Assembly (NCBI GenBank): GCA_964468355.1
Contig: CAYXSV010000035.1
Location: 1 to 26,038, forward strand
Direction of reading: 5' to 3'
DNA length: 26,038 nucleotides
Source of the DNA: CAYSLZ01 sp964468355
Lineage (GTDB): Bacteria > Patescibacteriota > Microgenomatia > UBA12405 > JAHJSD01
Of the stretch, positions 15,684-23,361 are shown in pieces. The translations under genes and the position numbers were made by a program. The notes beneath the pieces are model-generated. The model worked only from the letters and a program-made list of their open reading frames with translations. It did not search any database and had not been told where the DNA came from. Each line of letters begins with the position of its first letter. The stretch's first letter is position 1.

Positions 15684-16793
15684 GTGACTTATATTCTGGT
15701 TTTAAATGCTGGTTCCACTTCTGTTAAGTTTTCTATTTTTAATAAAAAACTTGAATTAATTAAGAATGGAAAGGAAGAACGTATTGGACTAAAAGGCGGA
15801 GCTGAAAATCATACAAAAGCAATTGAAAAAATCTTAAAAAAACTAGCTGAGGATAAAATTAACAAAGAAAATTTGAAGGCCGTCGGCCACCGCGTCGTTC
15901 ACGGCGGAGAAAAATATTCAACTTCAGTAGTAATTAACAGACAAGTCGTTAAACAACTTAAAAAATACATCAAACTTGCCCCACTGCATAATCCGCATAA
16001 TATTGCCGGAATAAAGGCCTGCCAAAAACTGCTTCCCAAAACAACTCAAATAGCTTGTTTTGACACCGCATTTTATTCAGACTTACAGCCAAAAAGTTTT
16101 CTTTACGCCTTGCCCTATAACTTATATCAAAAACATCAAATTAGGCGATATGGGTTCCACGGCATTTCCCACCAAAGAACCGCTGAACATGCAGAAGAAA
16201 TTTTAGATCATAAAATTGAAAAAATGATAACTTGCCATCTTGGCGGGGGGTCATCGGTAACGGCAATTAAAAACGGAAAAGCAATAAATACATCAATGGG
16301 CTTTACCCCGTTGGAAGGTTTAGTTATGACTACCCGCTGTGGTGATATTGACCCGGCTTTAGTCCCCTACCTGGTGAAAGAGTTAAAATACAATATTGAA
16401 GAAGTTGACAATCTAATGAATTATAAATCCGGTTTTTTAGGAATCTGTGGAAGCAGAGACTTTCGTGAAATATTAAAAGACAAAAATAACGACTCTAAAA
16501 AGAAACTCGCTTTTGATATTTTCTGTCAAGGAGTAACAAAATATATTGGTTATTATGCCGCCTTATTAAATGGTGTTGATGTCATTGCTTTTACTGCCGG
16601 AATAGGCCAAAACAGCTGGGAAGCTAGAAAAAAAATTATTGATAATTTCAAATTTCTGGGTGTAAAATTAGACTCGAAAAAAAATAAAAATAATGATTTG
16701 ATTATTTCAAACCGGGAATCAAAAATTATTGTAATGGCAATTCCGGCAAACGAAGAAATAAAAATCGCCGAAGAGGTTAAAAAACTAATATGA
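15684..16793 (+). CDS. ackA: acetate kinase
   Basis: The protein of 369 residues interconverts acetate plus ATP and acetyl phosphate plus ADP. Motifs are LNAGSTSVKFS (Asn8, substrate/ATP loop), GHRVVHGG, FDTAFYSDL, RRYGFHGISHQ, CHLGGGSSV, TTRCGDIDPAL (active-site Arg), FTAGIGQNS and the final ANEE. It is about 30 residues shorter than the usual 400, with compact loops but no missing catalytic segment. The start is GTG at 15684, one base after the ACP stop, with AAG-type weak SD. Next to pta it makes a reversible acetyl-CoA/acetate route. Confidence 0.94.
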   Translation: MTYILVLNAGSTSVKFSIFNKKLELIKNGKEERIGLKGGAENHTKAIEKILKKLAEDKINKENLKAVGHRVVHGGEKYSTSVVINRQVVKQLKKYIKLAPLHNPHNIAGIKACQKLLPKTTQIACFDTAFYSDLQPKSFLYALPYNLYQKHQIRRYGFHGISHQRTAEHAEEILDHKIEKMITCHLGGGSSVTAIKNGKAINTSMGFTPLEGLVMTTRCGDIDPALVPYLVKELKYNIEEVDNLMNYKSGFLGICGSRDFREILKDKNNDSKKKLAFDIFCQGVTKYIGYYAALLNGVDVIAFTAGIGQNSWEARKKIIDNFKFLGVKLDSKKNKNNDLIISNRESKIIVMAIPANEEIKIAEEVKKLI

Positions 16794-17776
16794 GTATTAT
16801 TAAAAAAATTGAAAAAAAACTTTTAGCGCAAAAAAAACCGGCCAAGATTGTTTTTCCGGAAGGCAGTGATGAAAGAATTATCAAGTCAGCTGCCGAACTG
16901 GCCTCAAAAGGCATAGTTAATCCTGTACTTTTAGGCAATAAGCAAAAAATTAGACAAAAAAGCTCCAATCTTCAACAAGTAGAGGTTATTGATCCAAAAG
17001 AAAGCAACCTGCTAGAAGAATTAAGTCAAAACTATGCCCAAATTGCAAATATTTCTCAATCAACCGCAGAAAAAATACTTCTTAACCCGCTATATTTTGG
17101 AGCAATGATGGTTAAAAATAAGCTAACCCAAGGAATGGTTGGCGGCTGTGTATACACTTCCGGACAAATGATCGCTGTTTCAAACCAGTTGATAGGACTG
17201 CAAACTGGAATTAAAATCCCGTCCAGTTTCTTTTTAATGAGTATCCCCAATTTCAAAGGTGGAGAAAGCGGAAATTTAATATTTTCCGACCCGTCAATGA
17301 ATATCAATCCAACTGCTGAAGAGCTGGCCCACATTGCAATTAGTTCTGCCCAAAGCGCAAAAAAGTTTTTCGGCTGGCAGCCGAAAGTTGCCTTTCTTTC
17401 TTTTTCAACTAAAGGAAGTGCCGACCATGAAAAAGTTGATCTTGTTGTTAAAGCCGTTGAAATCGCTAAAAAACACTCTTCGAATTATTTTGACGGAGAA
17501 TTTCAAGTTGATACGGCAATCAATGAAGATGTCGCTAAAAGAAAAATCAGCGGGGATTTAGGACCGGTAGCCGGACAAGCAAACGTTTTGATTTTCCCGG
17601 ATTTAAATGCTGCTAACTGCGGTTATAAATTAGTTGACCAACTAGCCGGAGCAAAAGCTTACGGCCCAATACTCCAGGGTTTTGCCCAACCGGTCAGTGA
17701 TTTATCACGCGGTGCCTCAGTAGAAGATATTAGCGGAGTAATCATCCTTTTATCTGCTTGGATAAATTCACAATAA
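16790..17776 (+). CDS. pta: phosphate acetyltransferase
   Basis: The protein of 328 residues is the catalytic domain alone, as in Pta of Gram-positive bacteria and without the N-terminal DRTGG part of E. coli Pta. Typical pieces are IVFPEGSDERI at the start, MVGGCVYTSG, FSDPSMNINPTAEELA, MLSF-like FLSFSTKGSA, GELQVD-like GEFQVDTAI and the C-terminal AYGPILQG and PVSDLSRGASVEDI. It starts with ATGA overlapping the ackA stop, showing co-translation. It makes acetyl-CoA from acetyl phosphate or the reverse. The SRGASV ending favours acetyl over butyryl transferase. Confidence 0.94.
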   Translation: MSIIKKIEKKLLAQKKPAKIVFPEGSDERIIKSAAELASKGIVNPVLLGNKQKIRQKSSNLQQVEVIDPKESNLLEELSQNYAQIANISQSTAEKILLNPLYFGAMMVKNKLTQGMVGGCVYTSGQMIAVSNQLIGLQTGIKIPSSFFLMSIPNFKGGESGNLIFSDPSMNINPTAEELAHIAISSAQSAKKFFGWQPKVAFLSFSTKGSADHEKVDLVVKAVEIAKKHSSNYFDGEFQVDTAINEDVAKRKISGDLGPVAGQANVLIFPDLNAANCGYKLVDQLAGAKAYGPILQGFAQPVSDLSRGASVEDISGVIILLSAWINSQ

Positions 17777-18165
17777 TGATCATCTCTACCGGTATAGATA
17801 TTCTGGAATTTAAAAAAATAAAAAATATTCTAGAAGTCAATCAACAATCTTTTTTAAACAAAATGTATACTTCTCAAGAAATAAAATATGCTAAAAAAAA
17901 CCAATGGATAACAAATTTAGCCTCAACCTTTGCCGCCAAAGAAGCGGTTTTTAAAGCAATAAGCCATCTGGGGCTAACTGGTATTTGCTTTAAAGAAATA
18001 GAAATCATCCGAAAAAAAAACGGTAAGCCGACGGTACGTTTATCCGGTCAAACTAAAAAAGTTGTCGATAAACTGGGAGCAACCAAAATCTTAATTAGTT
18101 TGAGTACTTGCTCAACTTTTGCCGTCGCTCAAACCATATTAGTTAAAACTAACCCCTCATCTTAA
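17776..18165 (+). CDS. acpS: holo-ACP synthase AcpS
   Basis: The protein of 129 residues transfers phosphopantetheine from CoA to the ACP serine. Both metal-binding motifs are present: TGIDILEF (Asp8) and STFAAKEAVFKAI (Glu56). KNGKPTVRLSG is the conserved C-terminal strand pair. The ATG at 17776 overlaps the last base of the pta stop; an in-frame start at 17758 would add six residues before the conserved start of the fold. Its 3' end overlaps that of the convergent mltG by 9 nt. Confidence 0.92.
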   Translation: MIISTGIDILEFKKIKNILEVNQQSFLNKMYTSQEIKYAKKNQWITNLASTFAAKEAVFKAISHLGLTGICFKEIEIIRKKNGKPTVRLSGQTKKVVDKLGATKILISLSTCSTFAVAQTILVKTNPSS

Positions 18166-19143
18166 ATACTTGTCGATATTTTCCAGATGCTCCTCGTACG
18201 TTTCAGCACAGTGAATTTGCCGGTCCGGGTCATGCAGGTAATAAAAACAATCCGTATCTTGAGGATTAATTGCCGCTTCGATTGCATCCAACCCCGGATT
18301 GCAAATTGGAAACGGCGGCAGACCTTTATACATATAAGTGTTGTATTGTGAATCAATTTCCTTATCTTGAGGACTAATCGGCTTCCAAAAATCGCTGGTA
18401 ATTTCTTCCCGGTTATCCCGGGCGTATTGAACGGTGGCATCAACTTCCAACTTCATTTCTTCGATCAGTCGGTTCCAAAGAACACCAGAAATAAGTGCCA
18501 TGTCTTCTTTACCGGCTGCTTCCCGCTGAATTAAAGAAGCAAGCGTTAATCCGGTTGTCCATTTAATGTTTTCCTCCAAAAACTTATCGTAATAAGGGTC
18601 AAATTTTTCGTCAAAACGGCGGCGGAAACGTTCTGCAACTTCCAAGCCGGATTCATCTATGGAGATGAGGTAAGTGTCAGGAAAATAAACCCCTTCCAAA
18701 TAATCATAATCCATTGCCGTGTATTTGTTAATCCAGTCATTCTTTTCTTTTTCAGACCACCCAAGCGTTTCAGCTAATTTGTTGGCAATTTCTTCCTTTC
18801 TTAAACCTTCTGGAACGGTTACCCACTTCATTTCAGGTTCGGAAGTAAGTTTTTTTGCCATTTGCCAAACATTCATTGCTTTACTGACTTGATATCCGCC
18901 AGGTTTAACATCGCCGCCTGCTGCATAAAGCGCCAATTTAAAAACCCCTTTTCTTTTTATTAAGCCCTGTTTTTTAAGACGGGTGGTAATGTCTGAAGAA
19001 TCCATTGTCCGGGCAACAACAAAGATTTCTTTTTCCGCCTGTTTTTGCGGAGGAACAAAAAAGAGTCTATAAAAAGTGAAGCCGATCACTATTAGACCAA
19101 ATATGGCTACTACCCCAAAACGCAGTTTGTTTAAAAATTGCAT
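18157..19143 (-). CDS. mltG: endolytic murein transglycosylase MltG (YceG-like)
   Basis: The protein of 328 residues has one N-terminal helix (about 10-30), a LysM-like part and the YceG domain. The catalytic glutamate is Glu208 in ASLIQREAAGKED, followed by SGVLWNRLIEEMKLEVDATVQY, matching the family's I--EA, NRL--M-L--D-TV-Y. NPGLDAIEAAINPQDTDCFYYL is the conserved C-terminal region. It cuts nascent glycan strands at the membrane and sets their length, showing that the organism makes peptidoglycan. A TATAAT overlaps the ATG itself, so its true promoter is unclear. Confidence 0.95.
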   Translation of the reverse strand: MQFLNKLRFGVVAIFGLIVIGFTFYRLFFVPPQKQAEKEIFVVARTMDSSDITTRLKKQGLIKRKGVFKLALYAAGGDVKPGGYQVSKAMNVWQMAKKLTSEPEMKWVTVPEGLRKEEIANKLAETLGWSEKEKNDWINKYTAMDYDYLEGVYFPDTYLISIDESGLEVAERFRRRFDEKFDPYYDKFLEENIKWTTGLTLASLIQREAAGKEDMALISGVLWNRLIEEMKLEVDATVQYARDNREEITSDFWKPISPQDKEIDSQYNTYMYKGLPPFPICNPGLDAIEAAINPQDTDCFYYLHDPDRQIHCAETYEEHLENIDKYLR

Positions 19144-19172
19144 TATAACCTAGACCAAACTAAGACAACTTG

Positions 19173-19928
19173 TTAAGGCCTTCCTCCGCCTTCTTCAGAA
19201 GGAACGCCTTGGTCCGGCCGTTCTCCCTCCATTTCTAATTCAGGCAATTCAGACTGGTCAGGTTTCCCTCCTTGTTCAGGCGGAAAATCCTCGCCTTCTT
19301 CCGGCACTAGGTCATCCTCTATTGTTGGAATCTTTTCTTTTGCTTCCTCAGGTACCATGTCTCGAACTCTTTCTAAACTCTCATTTATTCTTTTTTGCAC
19401 CTCTTCACGCTTATCAACATTAACTGCATCCATTCCTTTTTCCATACCTTCAGAGCTGGCATCCATTGCCTTCTCAATAGCCGGCTTGGCTTCCTCAGGC
19501 ACCTGGCCAGAAACTCCCTCCAAAACCTCTTGAGATATTGCTGTTGTTGTCGTTAAAAGTTCACCCAATTCTTCAGCAAAATCGTCACCGTTTTGTGCGG
19601 CTTGTGCAACAACATCTGATGCTCCACTTACCATTTCACCATACTTATCAGAAGCAATTTCAGCCGCTTTGGCATTACCTTTTTCAGCCATAGCTTTTGC
19701 TTCGGCTAATTTTTCCTGAGAGATATTTATTTGTTTTTTTGCCTTTGCTTCTTTATTTCTTGTTAAAGCTAAGTCAATTTTTTCGGCCCAGTTGTCAAGA
19801 AAGTAAAGAGGGCTGTCCGGGGTTATTCCAGGACTCGGTAAACCATCTGTCTGCTGAGCATAAATTCCGGAAGATAAAGAAACCGACAAAAATAAAACTA
19901 AAATCATTGTTATTTTTTTTATTGTCAT
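19173..19928 (-). CDS. exported DUF5667-type protein with acidic Pro-rich tail
   Basis: The protein of 251 residues has a signal peptide (hydrophobic 7-20, cleavage near IYAQQ). Directly after it comes LPSPGITPDSPLYFLDNWAEK, the start of the DUF5667 domain seen in exported proteins of CPR bacteria and actinobacteria. Helical, Ala/Lys/Glu-rich sequence runs to about residue 200. The last 50 residues are Glu-, Pro- and Gly-rich and probably disordered. The function is unknown. It has a good SD (AAAGGAGGTGG) and a clear promoter, so it may be well expressed. Confidence 0.75.
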   Translation of the reverse strand: MTIKKITMILVLFLSVSLSSGIYAQQTDGLPSPGITPDSPLYFLDNWAEKIDLALTRNKEAKAKKQINISQEKLAEAKAMAEKGNAKAAEIASDKYGEMVSGASDVVAQAAQNGDDFAEELGELLTTTTAISQEVLEGVSGQVPEEAKPAIEKAMDASSEGMEKGMDAVNVDKREEVQKRINESLERVRDMVPEEAKEKIPTIEDDLVPEEGEDFPPEQGGKPDQSELPELEMEGERPDQGVPSEEGGGRP

Positions 19929-19952
19929 TTTTTAATCCACCTCCTTTAGTTG

Positions 19953-19981
19953 AATATAACTCAAATACTACTTTTTATCAA
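19953..19981 (-). promoter_or_regulatory. promoter of the DUF5667 gene
   Basis: Minus strand: -35 TTGATA (19981-19976), 17 nt spacer, -10 TATATT (19958-19953). The start of transcription should fall at the edge of the SD (19947-19937), giving a short leader that still keeps the SD. Confidence 0.6.
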
Positions 19982-20037
19982 ATTTATAAAAAAGCGCCTC
20001 TTCACGATGCTTTTGCTTGTCAAACATTTACACCTTG

Positions 20038-20076
20038 CTGACAAAAAGAAATTTTATATGTAACATTGTTATATAT
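20038..20076 (+). promoter_or_regulatory. PadR-type operator over the promoter of the exporter operon
   Basis: ATATGTAAC (20056-20064), ATT, GTTATATAT (20068-20076) form a 9-bp inverted repeat with one mismatch. The 3-bp spacer is typical of PadR sites. It reaches into the ATG at 20075. A fitting promoter is -35 CTGACA (20038-20043), 17 nt, -10 TAACAT (20061-20066), with the -10 inside the operator. Binding of the regulator encoded directly downstream would block its own transcription and that of the exporter. Confidence 0.6.
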
Positions 20077-20467
20077 GAACAACAAAAGAAAAATTGATTG
20101 CCGGTGCACCGAAAAATATCCGGAAAAACGCTGGATACAGTTTTTAATTTTAAGAGTTGTTTATGAAAAACCGTCTTACGGATACAAAATAGTTGAATTA
20201 ATTGAAGATTTAACCGGAGGCAGACATCAACTTAAGCTTGGCACTGTCTATACCCTATTGCGGCGGATGGAAAAAAATGGGTTGGTGATTTCCGAATGGA
20301 AAAAAAACGAAAAAACGCCTGACAAAAGAATTTACCGGGTTACTCAAAAAGGAGAAAAGCTTTTAAAAAATTGGCTGGAAGCGATTATTGAAAGAAAAAA
20401 AATGATGAATAAAATGGTTAAATTTTATCAAAAGCATTTTAAAGAAAAAAGTAATGAAAAAAAATAA
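20075..20467 (+). CDS. PadR family transcriptional regulator
   Basis: The protein of 130 residues has the PadR winged helix: ILRVVYEKPSYGYKIVELIEDLTGG, then LGTVYTLLRRMEKNGLVISEW and RIYRVTQKGEKLL. The C-terminal helix is short and basic, as in PadR subfamily 1. A Cys pair in IDCRCTEKYP near the N-terminus is unusual and might bind metal. The ATG at 20075 lies in the operator and no SD is seen. It overlaps the ABC ATPase by 14 nt, the classic arrangement of a drug-responsive PadR with its exporter. Confidence 0.9.
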   Translation: MNNKRKIDCRCTEKYPEKRWIQFLILRVVYEKPSYGYKIVELIEDLTGGRHQLKLGTVYTLLRRMEKNGLVISEWKKNEKTPDKRIYRVTQKGEKLLKNWLEAIIERKKMMNKMVKFYQKHFKEKSNEKK

Positions 20468-21401
20468 AACCACAAAAGCAATTGAGGTTAACAACCTGAC
20501 CAAAAAATTCGGCCGATTAACGGCGGTTGATAACATTTCTTTTCAAGTTAACCAAGGAGAAGTATTCGGCTTTTTAGGCCCCAACGGCGCCGGTAAAACT
20601 ACAACTATCAGAATTTTAACCGGATTAACCAAACCAACAGCCGGTGAAGCAAAAATTTTTAACCACGATATTAAAAAAGAAACTATTCAAGCCAAAAAAC
20701 TAATCGGCATTGTCCCGGAAGAATCCAATGTCTATAACGAATTAACCGCCTGGGAAAATCTAATTTTTACCGCCGACGTTTATCACCTGAAAAAAGACGC
20801 GGCTAGAAAAAGGGCGCGAGAACTGTTAGAAACTTTTGGGCTTTTTGACCGCAAAGATGACAAAGTAAAAGGATTTTCTAAGGGAATGAAACGGAGATTA
20901 ACCATTGCGATGGGTTTAATAAATAATCCCCGTCTGGTGTTTTTAGACGAACCGACCTCCGGACTGGATGTGGAAAGCGCACAGATTATAAAAGAAATTA
21001 TTAACAATTTAAGCCAAGAAAAAATTACGATTTTTTTAACCACCCACGATATTAATGAAGCCAATAAAACCTGTGGACGAGTGGCGATTATCAACCACGG
21101 CAAAATTGCCGCCATTGATACGCCGGAAAAATTGAGAGAAACGATTGAAAGCGTCCAGTCAGTAGAAGTGGCTTTTAATAAACCCGTTTCCAGGCAGAAG
21201 ATTAGCATTTTAGACAAATATCCTTACGTTAATAAAATAAAAAAATTAGGTGATAAGTACAAATTATTTACTGATAAACCTGAAAAAACGTTGTCAGCTC
21301 TTTGGGACTTCAGCGTCAAAAATAAATTAAAAATCATCCGGCTGAACACACTTGGCCCTAATTTAGAAGAAATTTTTATAAAGTTAACTAAAAACAAATG
21401 A
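20454..21401 (+). CDS. ABC-2 type exporter ATPase (DrrA/CcmA-like)
   Basis: The 315-residue ATPase has Walker A GPNGAGKTT (about 42-50), a signature variant FSKGMKRRLTIAMGL, Walker B LVFLDEPTSGLDV and switch His in FLTTHDINEA. The C-terminal 90 residues (SVQSVEVAFNKPV onward) match the extra domain of drug and antibiotic exporters of the DrrA type. It works with the permease that follows (ATGA overlap). The substrate is unknown; PadR control suggests a toxic or signalling compound. Confidence 0.94.
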   Translation: MKKNKTTKAIEVNNLTKKFGRLTAVDNISFQVNQGEVFGFLGPNGAGKTTTIRILTGLTKPTAGEAKIFNHDIKKETIQAKKLIGIVPEESNVYNELTAWENLIFTADVYHLKKDAARKRARELLETFGLFDRKDDKVKGFSKGMKRRLTIAMGLINNPRLVFLDEPTSGLDVESAQIIKEIINNLSQEKITIFLTTHDINEANKTCGRVAIINHGKIAAIDTPEKLRETIESVQSVEVAFNKPVSRQKISILDKYPYVNKIKKLGDKYKLFTDKPEKTLSALWDFSVKNKLKIIRLNTLGPNLEEIFIKLTKNK

Positions 21402-22141
21402 AACAAAAAATTATCAATAATCTGAAAGCGGCATGGGCGATTACTAAAAAGGACATCAAGATTTATTATTTAAAACCGGGCACTTTAATGTTCGGGGTAA
21501 TGTTTCCCTTGTTTATGTTTCTTTCTTTTGCCGTCAGCAGAAATATGCCGGTTTTATCTTTAATTCCCGGCTTAATTTCTTTAACCGTCTTGTTTTCAGC
21601 TTCGTCAATCGGACCGGTGGCCATCCCAATAGAAAGACGAGTTAAAACTTTTGACCGGCTGATCTCCGCCCCAATATCTTTTTACGCTGTTATTTTAGGC
21701 AAGGCCTTGGGAGGGGTTTTATTCAGCGTATTTATAAGCGTTGTTGCTTTATTGGCATCAATGCTTTTTCTGGGAATAACTATTACCAATCCATTCCTTT
21801 TATTTCTCGGTTTAAGCTTAGCTTCATTGTGTTTTTCACTCCTGGGTATTATGTTTGCCATGTTCCCGACCGAAAACCCGGGCGATATCATGATGATGCT
21901 TAATTTTATTCGTCTTCCTTTAATGTTTATCAGCGGTATTTTCATTCCGGTTGAAACTTTACCTTCATGGGCAAAAACAGCCGCTTACCTTTCGCCTTTA
22001 TTTTACGCCAATGATTTGTTCAGATACGGAATCGAAGGAAAAATCCACTTCGGGTTTATTGCTGATTTATTTATTTTATTTCTTTTTACCGCCGTGTTTC
22101 TTTTCATCGGCATCCGCCTGGATAAAAAATTTAGAGAATAG
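21398..22141 (+). CDS. ABC-2 type exporter permease
   Basis: The protein of 247 residues has six hydrophobic helices after a cytosolic, amphipathic N-terminus (AWAITKKDIKIYYLKPGTLM). The ABC2_membrane hallmarks are RRVKTFDRLISAPIS after helix 2 and the FISGIFIPVETLPSWAKTAAYLSPL segment before the last helix. It forms the membrane half of the exporter with the preceding ATPase. Its convergent neighbour is the Nudix gene; the 109 nt between them holds no clear terminator. Confidence 0.93.
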   Translation: MKQKIINNLKAAWAITKKDIKIYYLKPGTLMFGVMFPLFMFLSFAVSRNMPVLSLIPGLISLTVLFSASSIGPVAIPIERRVKTFDRLISAPISFYAVILGKALGGVLFSVFISVVALLASMLFLGITITNPFLLFLGLSLASLCFSLLGIMFAMFPTENPGDIMMMLNFIRLPLMFISGIFIPVETLPSWAKTAAYLSPLFYANDLFRYGIEGKIHFGFIADLFILFLFTAVFLFIGIRLDKKFRE

Positions 22142-22250
22142 TATTTACCTGTCAATCATTGGAAACTGAAGATCTACGGTAGAATAACTCAAGAAGCTGC
22201 AAGCCAAAATTCTAAAAAAAGCGGCTTTGACTAGTGGTCTAAACTAACTA

Positions 22251-22751
22251 CTATCCATCAAATCTTTGCCATTCCATTTTTTTACCGTGCAGTTGTTTTT
22301 CGGCCATAACCAATTCGTCATAAATTCCGTCAATCAAATCATATTTTTTAGCTTCACCCAAACTTACCCAGGCAAATTCATCTGCCTCGTTCTCCTGCAA
22401 TTTAATTTTTCCACCGGCATAATCAGCAAGGCACGAAATAACTAGCGAGGGATTGCCGTCAGAATGAATAGTGGCTAGAGAAGTAACATAATCAATATTG
22501 TCAATTTCAAGACCGACTTCTTCCATTACTTCTCGTTTCAAAACCTTCTCAAGCACATTATACCAATAAAACTCGGTTTCTTTAGGTAAATCAATATAGT
22601 CACTAATCTCTAGTTTTCCACCGGGAACAGTCCACATTTTAGGAAACCTTTTTTTATTAGGGGAACGGCGAGTAATTAAATACTTACCGTCTTTTACAAT
22701 AATTGCGGTAATCACTACCTCGTGAAGCTTTTCATCGTTGGGCTTATTCAT
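22251..22751 (-). CDS. Nudix hydrolase with an enlarged Nudix loop
   Basis: The protein of 166 residues has the Nudix fold: VVITAIIVKDGKYLITRRSP, WTVPGGKLE and REVMEEVGLEI (Arg73, Glu74, Glu77, Glu78). In the standard box only 12 residues separate the Gly-Gly-side from REXXEE. Here about 14 extra residues (ISDYIDLPKETEFYWYNV) are inserted, and the first glutamate of the motif is not in its usual place. The metal-binding glutamates remain, so it is probably active on a nucleotide-type diphosphate. The substrate is unknown. Confidence 0.85.
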   Translation of the reverse strand: MNKPNDEKLHEVVITAIIVKDGKYLITRRSPNKKRFPKMWTVPGGKLEISDYIDLPKETEFYWYNVLEKVLKREVMEEVGLEIDNIDYVTSLATIHSDGNPSLVISCLADYAGGKIKLQENEADEFAWVSLGEAKKYDLIDGIYDELVMAEKQLHGKKMEWQRFDG

Positions 22752-22758
22752 TAATTAA

Positions 22759-22767
22759 ATTATAGCA
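22759..22767 (-). promoter_or_regulatory. extended -10 promoter of the Nudix gene, predicted leaderless
   Basis: Minus strand TGCTATAAT is a perfect extended -10 (TGnTATAAT), which explains the lack of a good -35. It ends 7 nt before the ATG at 22751 and there is no SD. Confidence 0.6.
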
Positions 22768-22796
22768 TTTAAAATTACTACCGCCGGCCAAATAAA

Positions 22797-23060
22797 TTAC
22801 TCTTTGCTATCTCTTATACCCAATATTCCAAAACTACGTTTGCCCTCCATACCAAGTGGTCGGATAAGAACTCTTCCTACCTTACCTTCATCAGGTAACC
22901 CTGGGCCGGAAAATCGAATTCCCTCCTCTGTTTCTTCCGCAAAAAAATCTTCCCCTAAATCGTATTTACCTTCTTCACCAATGGGTATTCTTCTTTCTTC
23001 TAGAGGGACAACTCCATCCGGAACGGTATCCTGGATGCGTACTATTAATTCCTTGCTCAT
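22797..23060 (-). CDS. small acidic protein, unknown function
   Basis: An 87-residue protein I do not recognise. It is acidic, with regular short hydrophobic/charged alternation (ELIVRIQDTV, GIRFSGPGLP, VGRVLIRPLG, SFGILGI) that suggests a small beta-barrel or sheet. There is no membrane segment and no cysteine. It has the best promoter in the window, just upstream, which supports it as a real gene despite its size. Confidence 0.6.
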   Translation of the reverse strand: MSKELIVRIQDTVPDGVVPLEERRIPIGEEGKYDLGEDFFAEETEEGIRFSGPGLPDEGKVGRVLIRPLGMEGKRSFGILGIRDSKE

Positions 23061-23067
23061 AATTTTT

Positions 23068-23095
23068 ATTATATATAAAAGTAAATTAATGTCAA
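23068..23095 (-). promoter_or_regulatory. consensus promoter of the 87-residue protein gene, predicted leaderless
   Basis: Minus strand: perfect -35 TTGACA (23095-23090), 16 nt spacer, perfect -10 TATAAT (23073-23068). The -10 ends 7 nt before the ATG at 23060, and no SD is present. Confidence 0.75.
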
Positions 23096-23098
23096 TAC

Positions 23099-23232
23099 AT
23101 CATCCTGAACCTTTGCCCATTTGTCATCCTGAACTTGCAGTACCGTGTACCCGATGTGGTACCGCGGTTTCAGGATCGACAAGCTTAGTTTGAATACCAG
23201 AGTTTACGATTCCGAAACAAGTTCGGAATGAC
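23099..23232. repeat. REP-like palindromic repeat cluster
   Basis: Three copies of a CATCCTGAAC / CATTCCGAAC-type unit lie here. ATCATCCTGAACCTTTG starts at 23099. GTCATCCTGAACTTG (23123-23137) pairs with TTTCAGGATCGAC (23168-23180) and encloses a second stem, GTACC/GGTAC (23140-23144 and 23158-23162). ATTCCGAA (23209-23216), ACAAG, TTCGGAAT (23222-23229) is a perfect 8-bp hairpin followed by GACGTTTTTG. Such GTCATTCCGAAC-type palindromes occur as scattered repeats in many bacterial genomes. The two hairpins have different but self-complementary stems. The last may also stop transcription. Confidence 0.6.
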
Positions 23233-23241
23233 GTTTTTGAT

Positions 23242-23302
23242 AAGGTTTAACCTAGGAGTGTAAACCATGTTTCTCAACTACGACAGTTTAAGCTTAAACC
23301 TT
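23242..23302. repeat. nested palindromes upstream of the low-complexity protein gene
   Basis: AAGGTTTAA (23242-23250) is repeated inverted and exact as TTAAACCTT (23294-23302). The right arm is part of a perfect 14-bp palindrome, GTTTAAGCTTAAAC (23286-23299), and TAAACC (23261-23266) also matches. The set ends at the -35 of the next gene. It could be a regulator site or a remnant of the repeat cluster. Together with the cluster it fills the roughly 300-nt gene-free stretch. Confidence 0.4.
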
Positions 23303-23331
23303 GGAAAAACAAAAATGGCATATGCTATTAT
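23301..23331 (+). promoter_or_regulatory. promoter candidate of the low-complexity protein gene
   Basis: An extended -10, TGCTATTAT (23323-23331), with a TTGGAA (23301-23306) 19 nt before the hexamer. Transcription would start near 23338, just before the SD AAGGGGGTGA (23342-23351). Confidence 0.45.
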
Positions 23332-23361
23332 TAAGTCTGGAAAGGGGGTGAACAATAAATA

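Noticed and set aside
19138..19143. A TATAAT overlapping the mltG start codon as a promoter
   Set aside because: The hexamer contains the first bases of the ATG, and no start codon lies at the right distance after it, so it is probably coincidental.
22142..22250. A terminator between the convergent permease and Nudix genes
   Set aside because: Only AAGCC/GGCTT with an 18-nt loop and no proper T run on either side; too weak to call.
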